Assembly (NCBI GenBank): GCA_030710605.1
Contig: CP092868.1
Coordinates: 28,716,011 to 28,780,010 of the forward strand
Direction: 5' to 3'
From: Cordylochernes scorpioides
Lineage: Eukaryota; Arthropoda; Arachnida; Pseudoscorpiones; Chernetidae
DNA length: 64,000 nucleotides
Positions within the stretch are counted from its first letter, which is position 1; each line of letters opens with the position of its first letter. The position numbers and the translations under genes were made by a program. The notes below the pieces were generated by a model. It saw nothing but the letters and a program-made list of their open reading frames with translations, did not search any database and was not told where the DNA came from. Positions 44,791 through 54,279 of this stretch are shown piece by piece.

Positions 44791-45117
44791 AAAATTGAAA
44801 TCTCTTTAAAAATACATAAAAAATAGCTCGTGACTTTAACGAAAAAAAAACCATCTAATCTAGAAAAATTCCTCATCAATTTACACTATATTTAAAGATT
44901 AAGGTAAGAAGACCCCTTAATAAAGCCGCTAATCGGTGGTCTTTAATGGCGAAAATTTAATGATGCAATTATAACATCATAATATACATTAATTATCATC
45001 ACAAAACCTTTCTTTAATACAGGAAGGTGGGGCCACATATAAATGGGATTATACATTTTATATTCTCTTCACTCAATATATTCCATGATTGCGCATATTG
45101 ACTATTGTTTTATATGA

Positions 45118-45336
45118 AAAAATAAAAGGCAACTCCTTATCGTGCAACTGAAAGTTGCTGATGGCTTGCACCATCTATCGTAATAAATATCAACTATTCT
45201 CGTTGATTATTTCAGAATTGGCCAAATACCCATTCTTGATTAATCAAGTTGATTCATCAGTTGATATTTATTCCGATAGATGGCGCAGGCCATCAGCAAC
45301 TTTCAGTAGCATGATAAGGAGATGCCTTTTTCATAA
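45118..45336. repeat. Family B foldback without recognisable ribozyme
   Basis: Arms 45125-45208 and 45255-45331 (CTGAAAGTTGCTGATGGCTT, ACCATCTATCG and complement). Centre degenerate. Confidence 0.7.
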
Positions 45337-45619
45337 TTTATGCACCTTATCCCAGTACAATATCACATTGTGTACTATTTTTTTCATATTGTTTTATAGT
45401 CTTTCTATTTGGTTCTATTTTCACTAAATTTATTAACCTATTCATATCTAATCCTTCAAATTTTTCAATTATGTAAATTCTTAAACTCTAATGTCTTGTA
45501 TTTACATAAATTTATTTTTAAACTTGCTATATAATCTTTCTCTCTCCACAATGCCCTGTTTATACATTTTAGTTAACTGAAAAATTCCTTAGCTCAATTA
45601 AAGAAATATCTGAAAAAGA

Positions 45620-45720
45620 CTATTTTTATTATTATTCTTTCAAGAATTTTAACCACGACTGCATTACCATAATCTTCAACATGATCTAAATTCAAACAGA
45701 AAATCTCATTTTTATATATA
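45620..45720 (-). repeat. Family I fragment
   Basis: Minus strand matches TTTAAAATTTTGAAAG..., CAGTCGTGGTTAAAATTC and GATTTTCTGTTTG of family I. Confidence 0.5.
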
Positions 45721-46199
45721 ACATATATATATATATAGTGTATGTACATCTCTATTATAAAAATACTAATGGTAAAATTTATAAGCAATATAATATACAC
45801 CAATGAGGAATTGTAGCCTCTATACATGATAAATAATATCAGGAAAATGATGTTCTACTTCAAGTCTGGACAGAGAGATTCTATAGTGGACATTTGTCAA
45901 AACTTTGTCAAATATATTTGGATTTATTGCACCTATTTCTGTAGCGATATTGTTTTTTCAGGTATGGGATGGATTTTATGGATTGTTTCTATCAAACTTA
46001 TAACTTTACCAATCATTTATCAATCTTGATTGTGGTTTTCTTTATCTGTAATATATGACAATTATTTTTCGACAATTAAACAACTTTATTGACATCTCGT
46101 CAATCTTTACACTCAAAGGGAGTTATAAGGTAATAATAATGGTAGGAATGAAGAGAGATATATACAATCGACGTAGCCCTTTCCGAGGGCACGTCCGGA

Positions 46200-46484
46200 T
46201 CAGGAGTTTGAAGCCGCCTTGAATCTAGACAGATCCCTGCCATTTGGGGAGTTCATGTTCGGAATATGTTTGATGATAATGTCGAAGAATTTGTCGAGAA
46301 GAATCTTGTCTTCAGGCGTGAGTAGCCCGAGGAGGTGCTCCGTTTCTTCTTCGTAATAGACCGCGAGTATGATATCCATCCTGACCACATTATTCTTGTT
46401 ATATATGGAGTGCAGGAATTCTCGATCCTTCAATCGGATGAGTAACTTTTCTATGTCCATCTGTAATATATGGTATAGTTTCAT
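46200..46484 (-). CDS. Unidentified ORF fragment, 94 codons, possible repeat protein end
   Basis: Minus-strand frame from an ATG at 46484 to a stop at 46200-46202. Base composition is much more balanced than its flanks, and the amino-acid mix is protein-like: MDIEKLLIRLKDREFLHSIY, VVRMDIILAVYYEEETEHLL, LTPEDKILLDKFFDIIIKHI. I recognise no family. The end (RFKAASNS) and the following 3' flank (GGACGTGCCCTCGG...GGGCTACGTCG) have a counterpart at 32425-32500, so this is probably the last exon or C-terminus of a repeated gene or transposable-element protein. It sits just left of the hammerhead foldback at 46495. Upstream continuation may be lost beyond that element and the assembly gap. Confidence 0.4.
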   Translation of the reverse strand: MKLYHILQMDIEKLLIRLKDREFLHSIYNKNNVVRMDIILAVYYEEETEHLLGLLTPEDKILLDKFFDIIIKHIPNMNSPNGRDLSRFKAASNS

Positions 46485-46494
46485 CGTGACAATG

Positions 46495-46694
46495 TAAATA
46501 TTTCTTCAAATAAAAGATACTTAGGCCAGTAAATCTTTTTATTGTCTCGACCTTTCGACAAAATTTTTAACGCTTTGCCTAATGTTTTAATTTTTTTTTT
46601 GCTCCTGATGAAGACAAAAGATTTTGTCGAAACGTCGAGATAATAAAAAGATTTACTGGCCGAAGTATCTTTAACTTGAAGAAATATGAATGTC
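46495..46694 (+). mobile_element. Foldback with ACGU-type hammerhead, cut by assembly gap
   Basis: Arms CCAGTAAATCTTTTTATTGT (46529) and complement (46640) flank the ribozyme at 46601-46640. Outer sequence CTTGAAGAAATATGAATG leads into the gap. The left end abuts the ORF at 46200-46484. Confidence 0.7.
46601..46640 (+). ncRNA. Type I hammerhead, palindromic stem III, GUC site
   Basis: CTGATGA 46605-46611; stem II GACAAAA/UUUUGUC (46613-46628); GAAA 46629-46632; stem III ACGU has no loop and is self-complementary; cleavage after C46636. Stem I pairs CUC (46602-46604) with GAG (46637-46639). A loopless stem III can only work by pairing with a second molecule, as known for small PLE hammerheads. 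Confidence 0.8.
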
Positions 46695-46794
46695 NNNNNN
46701 NNNNNNNNNNNNNNNNNNNNNNNNNNNNNNNNNNNNNNNNNNNNNNNNNNNNNNNNNNNNNNNNNNNNNNNNNNNNNNNNNNNNNNNNNNNNNN
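46695..46794. other. Assembly gap, 100 N
   Basis: Exactly 100 Ns, the usual placeholder for a gap of unknown length; it interrupts between a hammerhead foldback and a family A element. Confidence 0.97.
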
Positions 46795-46985
46795 AATGGG
46801 AGGGCATAGCTCTTCAGTGGTGAATCCCCCAGCGGTTTCGCCACTGATGAGACAGGTCCTCCCATTAATATTTCATTGCAGTAAGGGCAGTAGGAAATTG
46901 TTCTATTTTCAAAAGAATCATACGTGTCTATAATAGTTTCAAATTATCATAACAGATGACGCGATAATGTATCATAATATAATCT
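46795..46985. repeat. Family A element next to gap
   Basis: Short centre with GGCATAGCTCTTCAGTGG and CCACTGATGAGACAGGTCC arms, then CATTGCAGTAAGGGCAGT, TCATACGTGTCTATAATAG and AACAGATGACGCG. Confidence 0.65.
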
Positions 46986-47034
46986 CTATATATACTTGAA
47001 CAATTCAATACTATTGCAGCGTCTTCAATATACA

Positions 47035-47245
47035 CTCATTAACAAAACTTAATGAAGAGGAAAGTTTTTGTTGTCGTCGATCGTCTGTTTTTATTTTGAA
47101 GAAGACAGAAGCAATTTTGCTCACACTTAGTTATCTCGTATGTCTTCAATAAAGGTCACTGTAATATCTTACAGAGTTATTGTCTGAATCCCGATATACA
47201 TGATAAAAGGTACAACCTTCTTAAGTTTTGTTGATGCTATGCTCT
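47035..47245. mobile_element. Single-unit family G element
   Basis: ACACTCATTAACAAAACTTAATG ... one internal unit ... CTTCTTAAGTTTTGTTGATG. Confidence 0.7.
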
Positions 47246-47394
47246 TTAATTCTTGTTAAAACATATTATTATTTTAAATATCTAGAGAGGTAATTAAGGA
47301 ATATTGAAGAGAATATCAAAATATAATGAATAAATTTGTATATCTGTACATAAAATAATAAATATATATTCTTTTATACAGCTCCTTTCTTATA

Positions 47395-47690
47395 TGGGAC
47401 CTGTCACCCACAGCTTGCAAATCCTGTTGCTAATGACATGGAGCTGAAGTAATTCTGTTTAGTATTTCCTCGGCATATCTCTTGGAAGTTTTTCCCTAGT
47501 ATTTTGTGTCGTTCTTTTGCGGCGTTAAGAGCGGGTTTATCGTTATATCGTCTATAGGGACATCGTCATCTCGGATAAAAGTCTTGGCGGTGGAATCCTG
47601 GAGACATTCGCGGAAACTGTAGATTATAGCATCCATACCCTAAAGGTCTACTCGGCGAGCTTCAGTTTGTCTTCCATAAACTACCCAGAA
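47395..47690 (-). pseudogene. Decayed coding-like segment, identity unknown
   Basis: GC content rises sharply here. Minus-strand pieces read DAIIYSFRECLQDSTAKTF then IRDDDVPIDDITINPLL in one frame, and after a frameshift AAKERHKILGKNFQEI and SSMSLATGFASCG before a stop. The charged, protein-like composition suggests a former retroelement or host coding region broken by at least one frameshift and several stops. I do not recognise the family. Confidence 0.35.
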
Positions 47691-47738
47691 TCTCCAACAT
47701 TTATAACGTGAAAAATGAGGAAATACAAAATTATTATT

Positions 47739-47915
47739 ACGATGCACTAGCGCGCCATCTGTTATCAAATTACAAAACTATTTTAGAGGCGTAATATTCT
47801 TTTTAAAATAAAACAATTTCTACTGTCCTTACTGCAATGGAAAAATTAAAGGGAGGGCCTGGCTCATCAGTGGTGAACCCTCCCAGCGGTTTCGCCAGTT
47901 TAATCTATTATTATG
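47739..47915 (-). repeat. Family A arm with perfect hammerhead-like block
   Basis: Minus strand at about 47850-47900: CTGGC, GAAA, CC, GCT, GGGAGGG, TTCACCA, CTGATGA, GCCAG, G, CCCTCCC, with both helices fully paired. AGATGGCGCG complement is at 47750-47760. Confidence 0.75.
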
Positions 47916-48885
47916 GTAAAGATGGAAGTTTAAAATTGTAAATCTCTCTCTCTTGATAAAATAATATTTTTTCCCAAAATTATATATATATTATAAAATC
48001 TAAAATGCAGATATTTTATTTTTCAAAAACATGTATTTTATTTTCATCATTGACTATTCTTTTATTTTTGACCATAGATTTAGAATACTTGAAATATTTT
48101 GTTGTAAATATGTACAGTTAACCTAACTATTCTTTAAATCACGAATATAGAATTCATTTTATATATTCTATATTACTGTGAAAAATAATTTTATTTGTAA
48201 TTTGCTTTAAGTAATTCAAAATAAAAACTACTTGATAGTAAATAATTTATTTCCTATTTTCACGACTGTACCTCCAATTCTATCTCTCTCTTCTTCAACA
48301 ACAAAACAAAAAAATAATCATAACATATATATATAATGTTTTCAAAATGTGTCTAAAATAAGTTCGAATCAAAGAACGCCCTGTCAATAAATCTTTTATT
48401 GATCTATAAATAAGGCGAGATTTCTGGTAAATAGCTCTGACAATGTAAAACACTAGATATCATGTGAATCTCTAAACAATTATATAGACATAATATTTAC
48501 ATATTCAGTCTAAGATTTGCATAATCCAATAGAATATATTATAATTACATACCTTTGATAAAAAATATCTTAATAAAGATCATACCAATTTTAAAATAGA
48601 CCTAGACGATCAAACTATAAACCTTATTCTTTTAAAGCTAATCGTTTATAATAAAGATTTATATCATATTATATATATTATATGAAAAAATAGAAGTCAA
48701 TCTATATAAAAAACATAAAATATCATATATTGTATTATAATCTGTTATACCACGCTTGTAGTTAAAAAACAAATTATAATTATATATCTTTCTAAGGCTA
48801 TACATATACAGTTTTTAATATATTCATAACAACAACAAAAATTTTAGTGCTGCCAAATCCAAACATTCAAAAATAAATTAATTAA
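47916..48885. other. AT-rich DNA, nothing recognised
   Basis: No structure recognised. Confidence 0.4.
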
Positions 48886-48889
48886 ACAG

Positions 48890-49080
48890 AGTATTTCTTC
48901 AAATAAAAGACACTCCGGCCAGTAAATCTTTTTATTGTCTTGACGTTTCGACAACAATCTTTTGTTCTCGTCAGGAGCGAACATATACAATAGTGTCGAA
49001 TTTTGATAAAAAGATTTACTGGCCGAAGTGTATTTTATTTGAATAAATATGAATGCCGGCAAAGCAGCCTTTATCTTTAA
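48890..49080 (-). mobile_element. Foldback with ACGU-type hammerhead
   Basis: Arms ACACTCCGGCCAGTAAATCT and complement flank the motif at 48938-48980; the outer part ends AATATGAATGCCGGCA, also seen near 17580 and at the gap edge (46685). Confidence 0.7.
48938..48980 (-). ncRNA. Hammerhead motif, stem I decayed
   Basis: CTGACGA at 48968-48974, GAAA at 48946-48949, stem II GAACAA.../UUGUUGUC with mismatches, palindromic ACGU stem III, then C. Stem I GCUC no longer matches the AAGA after the site. Confidence 0.6.
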
Positions 49081-49126
49081 GATAAACAGAGTATATTATA
49101 ATATTATTATAGGGTATATTACAACT

Positions 49127-49197
49127 TGGCTCCTTGGTGGGGAATCGAATATCGGTCGCCCATGTGACAGGCGGGAATACTAACCCCTATTATAGAG
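49127..49197 (-). pseudogene. tRNA-Asp (GTC) retropseudogene with CCA
   Basis: Minus strand has GGGGTTAGTATTCCCGCC, TGTCACATGGG (anticodon GTC at 49166-49168), GATATTCGATTCCCC and ends GGAG followed by CCA (49127-49129). This is the order of animal tRNA-Asp with a 5-nt deletion in the D-arm region and mismatches in the T and acceptor stems. Eukaryotic tRNA genes do not encode CCA, so a retroposed mature tRNA is the likely source. Confidence 0.7.
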
Positions 49198-49264
49198 AAA
49201 TTATAGAGAGGTCAATCTATATAAAAAACATAAAATATATATATTTTTGAAAATAGAGCAATCC

Positions 49265-49485
49265 ATAGATAAATCTTTAATTAAAAAGGCATATATTGGA
49301 TCAAAATTTCATTTATTTTACCAATATTTCAGTTGGCTGAACGCCAACCTTTATCAATCATTGTTGACACACTTTAAAATGTTATAACACCTTGATAAAG
49401 GTTGGCGTTCAGCCAACTGAAATATTGGTGAATTAAATGATATTTTGATCCAATATATGCCTTTTTAATTAAATAAAATATAATA
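49265..49485. repeat. Foldback of the GGTTGGCG...CGCCAACC family
   Basis: Arms AATTAAAAAGGCATATATTG ... AACGCCAACCTTTATCAA and complement around CATTGTTGACACACTT. Confidence 0.75.
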
Positions 49486-50160
49486 TATTGTATAAGAAGC
49501 TGTTATACCACGCGGGTAGTTAATAAGATATTCATTATAATCCACATAGAGACAATCTAGTCTTATTTACATAGTCATTATGCAAATTGACTCACTTCTC
49601 TCAAATGTTAATAAGGAAACAGAGATCAATCTTGTAGAAGTGTTGCCTACAAAGAGGAATCTTTGTAAGGAATCATTGTCTTATCATCAGGTAGATGTCA
49701 TATTCTAAGAATTAATTTAGAAATGTGTTGACTTTGCTTAGAATTATTAATGAAACTGATTCCAATAATTATTAATTAAACATTATATTTATTGATTTAC
49801 AAGAGAGAGAACAAAATATAAAAGGGAAACTAATATTAAACCAAGGAACCTTTTTCTGTTTCGGTTTGCGCCTATTTACCTCTGAGCTTACACACTCTGT
49901 GGTAACAATTAATTAATATATATACAACAAAATGGTCACAAAAAAAGTCAAAAAGGTGCTAATCTTTGTGAATATGACGTTTGGATGATAGTTATTAGCC
50001 AAGAATCGTTGCTTCTTTTCCTACACAGACAACTTTATTAAGACAACCGGTCTTATACAGATTCACCACAGAAAGAAAGGAAGCATAGATGCTGCTCTTT
50101 TATTGTTGCTGTTGCTTATTTTCTTGTCATTCCAGTATTAGTTGAGAGAGTGTTGTTTTT
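49486..50160. other. AT-rich DNA, nothing recognised
   Basis: No structure recognised. Confidence 0.4.
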
Positions 50161-50207
50161 TAGTAACCTGACATTTTAAAAATCATTCCTTTTTTTTTCT
50201 TCTATAG

Positions 50208-50358
50208 GATTTTATTCTATACCTTAATTCTAACAGATATCTGCCACATGAAATTTAGGAAAGACAAACTTCAGGATGACATAGCAATTTATTTAAGAAA
50301 AGAACAAACTATGATTGATAAAATACAAGATAAGAAAAGAGGGAAGTTTACAGAGTAA
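50208..50358 (+). CDS. Candidate terminal exon, 49 codons
   Basis: A long polypyrimidine tract (TTTTTTTTTCTTCT at about 50190) runs into ATAG, a good 3' splice site ending at 50207. From 50209 the frame is open to TAA at 50356-50358 and reads ILFYTLILTDICHMKFRKDK then LQDDIAIYLRKEQTMIDKIQ then DKKRGKFTE. The second half is strongly charged and helix-prone. No family recognised and no upstream exon found in the window, so this may be chance. Confidence 0.25.
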
Positions 50359-50374
50359 AAAAAAAATCTGCTTA

Positions 50375-50475
50375 TCCCTAGTACACATTTTGGGTAAAAG
50401 TAGGCGACTGCTTTTACTGTAACTGCACCATATGTCTACACATGTGAAAAGCCATTCGACTTTACACTCACAATA
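50375..50475 (-). mobile_element. SINE 3' fragment
   Basis: TTATCCCTAGTACACATTTTGGG, GTAGGCGACTGCTTTTACTG, ACACATGTGAAAAGCCATTCG: tail part of the tRNA-derived SINE, 5'-truncated, beginning about 15 bp after the candidate exon. Confidence 0.75.
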
Positions 50476-51006
50476 TAATTATCAAAATTGATACTCTGTT
50501 AATAAAATATCAAAGACTTTGTGCTACAATATTATATATAAAAAAACGTAAGAAATAAAATGAAAAATAATTATTTTTCTATCGTTTTTTTAAATTTAAT
50601 TATTATTATATTATTTAATTATAATTAAATAATAAAAAAATGGTCAGGATATGCCATCTTCATTTTAAATATTATATATATAATTTTTTTCTTAAATTAT
50701 ATTTATTTCTCACAAAAATTTTAATCATATTTATTTATAAATGTTTCTTTTATTTATTCAATATTATAAATATATTTTTAAAATTTTCAAATATAATAAA
50801 ATCGCTAAAAAATATATAGATTAACAACAATTAATTTCGTCTTTTGATATTTATATTTAATAAAAATAATATAAATTGATTTAATATACAAATAAATATT
50901 AAAAAAAACTATCAATTGAGTTTTTATTCTATGAAATGAAGTCTAGATAAAAATAAAATAAAATAAAGATCTATTATAATGAGGCAGATAGAAGAAGTCA
51001 TAAATA
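50476..51006. other. Very AT-rich DNA
   Basis: Long runs of A/T, no structure; one family C scrap (GGTCAGGATATGCCATC) at about 50642. Confidence 0.4.
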
Positions 51007-51787
51007 TTTGTTGTCAAAAGGCGGGAAAAAACGTCTAAAGCAGACGATGCTGAAGGTTTCTGCCTCTTTGTGAATAAAATTTATATGGAAATTTTGAAAG
51101 ATGCATTCAAAGGATCGAGTTTATGGTCTGCAATGGGGTCTCTATGGCTTACAAAGGGGTTTTAAATCTTTTTGAATTTGCATAGATCAAATGGCTAAGC
51201 AAATATATAGTTAAGAGGCTTCAAACCTTAACATTTATTATTTTATATAGAATCATATAGCCAAAACGAAAATAAAATTTGAAATACAAATTTACTTATA
51301 TAAATAAATATCGTTTTGAAAAGAGAGCAATCCATAAAAAAAGGTTTTATTAAAATGACATATATTGGATCAAAATATAATTTATTTTACGAATATTTCA
51401 GTTGGCTGAACGCCAACCTTTATCAAGGTGTTATAACATATTTAATGTGTGTCAACCACAAACTCAGCGCCACATAACGTCAACAGAATTAGGTTTTAAA
51501 AAATATTTTGTTATATTCCATGGGGAGAAAAGAAAATTGATATATAAATTTATATTATGGACAAAATAAAAAATATATATATCAAATTATTGTCTCCCCA
51601 TGGAATACAACAATTTATTTTTAAAAACCTAATTCTTTTGACGTTATGTGGCGCTGAATTTGTTGTTGACAAATATTAAATGTTATAATACCTTGATAAA
51701 GGTTGGCGTTCAGCCAACTGAAATATTGGTAAAATAAATGATTATTTTGATCCAATATATGCCTTTTTAATTAAATATTTATTTATG
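51007..51787. repeat. Copy 1 of a ~770-bp near-identical duplication
   Basis: TTTGTTGTCAAAAGGCGGG, ...CTAAAGCAGACGATGCTGAAG..., ...GATGCATTCAAAGGATCGAG..., then a GGTTGGCG-family foldback with an inner palindrome CCTAATTC..GACGTTATGTGGCGCTGA. The copy at 63236-64000 has the same order with only scattered differences. The inner part alone would be an element, but the first ~330 bp are found nowhere else in the window. Confidence 0.85.
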
Positions 51788-51994
51788 GATTGCTCTATTT
51801 TCAAAATATATATAAATGCGTTAATAAAAACGTCAAAATAAGACTTTGGTCAAATAATTAATTTATAACAAAAACAAATTCAGAAAATTTATTTAATTTT
51901 ATTACTATTAATTCCAAAATTGATTATAACTTTTTCAAACAAACAAAATGCCATTTAATATCAATAATACATATTGATAATTACATTAGTTTCG

Positions 51995-52325
51995 GAACAA
52001 AAATGATATATTAACACAAAACAATTGCGCGCCATCTATACATATAAAATGAAAGGATTTAAAAGCACGAATGTTTCTTTTATACACAATACAAACTTCT
52101 ACTGCCTTTACTGCAAATGTAAAAATATATTGGGAGGGCTTAGATCATCAGTGGTGAACCCTCCAAGCGGTTTCGCCAATTTAATCCACCAGACCGCTTC
52201 TCAGAGCTCTAATACTGTATTGGACGATTCTGCTTATATACGCAGCACTGAAGGGTAGAATCTCAGAAATGGTTTTCCAGAAAACTTTGGACATAATCTT
52301 ATAGGAGAGTAGAATTACATTTATA
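51995..52325 (-). repeat. Family E element, single arm with body
   Basis: Begins TTAACACAAAACAATTGCGCGCCATCTATAC, the complement of the family E end, then AAAATGAAAGGATTTAAAAG, hammerhead-like block on the minus strand near 52132-52180 (stem II broken: GATCT replaces GCCAA), and GACATAATCTTATAGGAGAG...GAATTACAT. Confidence 0.7.
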
Positions 52326-52369
52326 TATTTTAAAATGTATCAATTTTAAAATTAATTATTATAACATTA

Positions 52370-52735
52370 ACTGAATACATTATAAAACAAGGTAATAAGA
52401 CCAAATCCAAATAAATAAATAGTGTGCGACGTTTTGGTAACAGCGTTGTTATCATCTTCAGACAAAAGTACTGAATGAGATATTTTACCAGAGCATGTTT
52501 TAAATAGTTACTGTTATCAAATGTGTAAACAAGATAACAGATGAGAAGAAGATATTTATCTGTTATCTTGTTTACACATTTGATAACAGTAACTATTTAA
52601 AACATGCTGTGGTAAAATTTCTCATTCAGTACTGTTGTCTGAAGATGGTAAAAACGCTGTTACCGAAACGTCACACACTATTTATTTATCTGGATTTGGT
52701 CTTATTACCTTGTTTCATAATCTATAAACCAAATT
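52370..52735. mobile_element. Foldback with two hammerhead motifs, one intact
   Basis: Arms ACAAGGTAATAAGACCAAATCC...AAATAAATAGTGTG and complement, with a second inner palindrome (CTGTTATCTTGTTTACACATTT). The plus motif is at 52634-52677. The minus motif at about 52425-52470 has CTGAAGA (52455-52461) but GAAA is AAAA. Confidence 0.75.
52634..52677 (+). ncRNA. Type I hammerhead, palindromic stem III, GUC site
   Basis: CTGAAGA 52639-52645; stem II GGUAA/UUACC (52647-52664); GAAA 52665-52668; ACGU stem III; cleavage after C52672. Stem I: UGU (52636-52638) with ACA (52673-52675). Confidence 0.78.
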
Positions 52736-53009
52736 GTGCCTTATGAATACATTGTATTCAATTTTTCCCATTTTCAATATGAAATAGCACAAAAAGAGTA
52801 TAAAAATAATCAGAAGATCGTTAAACCAGTTCTTATAATGTACCTATTCAATATTAATTCAAGACTCTTTTAATATTTAATATTTTACTGTCAATATTTG
52901 CTCCAAGAAGCTGAATTAATCTCATATTAATATATTATACAATATTCCATCCAATATATATGTTTTGTAATTTAATATATGTGAGAGAATAATTTATCAT
53001 ATATATTAT

Positions 53010-53350
53010 ATTTAATAAAGATTTTCTTCTGTTTTGAGATTAATTACTTGTAGAGGAATTATTGATCATTTGCTTGATTTTGGTATGCAGTCGTGGAAGA
53101 GATTATAATAAAATTAGTTATCAAAAATAGCTTTAATTGCACTAAAGGAATATATGAAAAACATGGTTTGATAATAGTACTGCCTGGCTTAAGGCGTAAG
53201 AATAAAAAATTAAAAACATATTTACAAATGTACAAAAGGTTGAGCCGGCCATCGGGAAACAACAACAATGAGTTTTTATAGGGTAAGCGTGACCTCTCGC
53301 GGTCGATTTAACAGAGTATTTGAATCTATGAAATATAATTTTAAATAAAA
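53010..53350. repeat. Family I dispersed repeat
   Basis: GATTTTCTTCTGTTTTGAG, TGCAGTCGTGGAAGAG, CTGCCTGGCTTAAGGCG, GTTGAGCCGGCCATCGGG, CCTCTCGCGGTCGATTT. Confidence 0.75.
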
Positions 53351-53394
53351 TAATATTTTAATATAACATATATATGAAAGACAATAAAATTTTA

Positions 53395-53640
53395 GAATTT
53401 TAAAATAAAAATGGCCATACCCTACCGCTCAAATGAACATTTCAGCAGAGCTCCATCTAGTGAAGTAAAAATCAACTAAACGTTGATTTATGATATTTTA
53501 TAATATTTGTCCAGCCCATTTTCTTGATAAATCAATAATATCCAATGAAATACGCGTGTCGGGCTGTTAGCTGTGAGTCGTCAAGATATGTCTCTTTTAA
53601 ATTTTAATATAAACACATGACTTTTTTCTATTTTATTATT
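53395..53640. repeat. Family C element with decayed ribozyme
   Basis: ATGGCCATACCCTACCGC, CATCTAGTGAAGTAAAAATC, TACGCGTGTCGGGCTGTTAGC (the minus-strand ribozyme remnant, GAAA now GACA), ATATAAACACATGAC tail. Confidence 0.6.
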
Positions 53641-53654
53641 TTTCATATATATAT

Positions 53655-54020
53655 ATTATATTTAAATAAAAAAAGATAAGATTACTGTTGTTTTGGATCA
53701 TATTGATGATTATGCTATGGTGGTGCAGTCGTGGTTAAAATTTTGAAAGAATAATGATGATATTGGATATTAGAGATTTATTTATTTGAGCTAAGGGATA
53801 TGCATAAAAAAAAAACAATTTGATAAAAGTGCCGCCTGGCTTAAGGCGAATAGAAAAAGGAAAACAAAATATTATTTACATAATTACAAACATGTTTGAG
53901 TCGACCAACGGGGAAGAACAACAATGTGATTTTATATGGGAAGCATGACCTCTGGCGGCCGATTTAACAGAATATTTTTATCTATGATATATATTTTTAA
54001 ATAAAACAATATCTTAATAT
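53655..54020. repeat. Family I dispersed repeat
   Basis: GATTACTGTTGTTTTGG, GTGCAGTCGTGGTTAAAATT, GCCTGGCTTAAGGCGAATAG, GAGTCGACCAACGGGG, CCTCTGGCGGCCGATTT. Confidence 0.75.
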
Positions 54021-54021
54021 A

Positions 54022-54052
54022 ACATTTATATATATATATATATATATATATG
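54022..54052. repeat. (TA)n microsatellite
   Basis: About fourteen TA units at the junction between family I and family C elements. Confidence 0.9.
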
Positions 54053-54054
54053 GT

Positions 54055-54258
54055 GCAATCTGTTCCACGCTGACGAGTGCCAATAGCGCGAAACGCGTTC
54101 GTGGATGGCTTTTCTTGATTTATCAATAAATTGGGTTGACCAAATATCAGGGCGCAAGTTAAATAAACGTTAGTTTATTTTTGCTCTACTAGACGGCGCT
54201 CTGCCATCTAAAAAGCACATGTGCTTGTGGTCAGGATATGCTTTCTTTATTTTTAATA
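54055..54258 (+). mobile_element. Family C element with intact hammerhead
   Basis: Ribozyme at 54064-54105, then GATTTATCAATAAATTGGG, ATATCAGGGCGCAAGTTAAA, TAGACGGCGCTCTGCCATCT, AAGCACATGTGCTTGTGGTC, AGGATATGC. AGACGGCG at 54191 is the AGATGGCG word with one change, 85 nt after the ribozyme. Confidence 0.8.
54064..54105 (+). ncRNA. Type I hammerhead ribozyme, best preserved
   Basis: Stem I UCCACG (54064-54069) with CGUGGA (54100-54105), six perfect pairs. CTGACGA 54070-54076. Stem II GUGC/GCGC with loop CAAUA (54077-54089). GAAA 54090-54093. Stem III AC/GU with two-base loop GC. Cleavage after U54099 (GUU). Every consensus position is satisfied. Confidence 0.9.
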
Positions 54259-54279
54259 TATATATAGATGGAACATTTG

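Noticed and set aside
46481-46933. Frames spanning the N run
   Set aside because: Unknown residues across an assembly gap; not evidence of coding.
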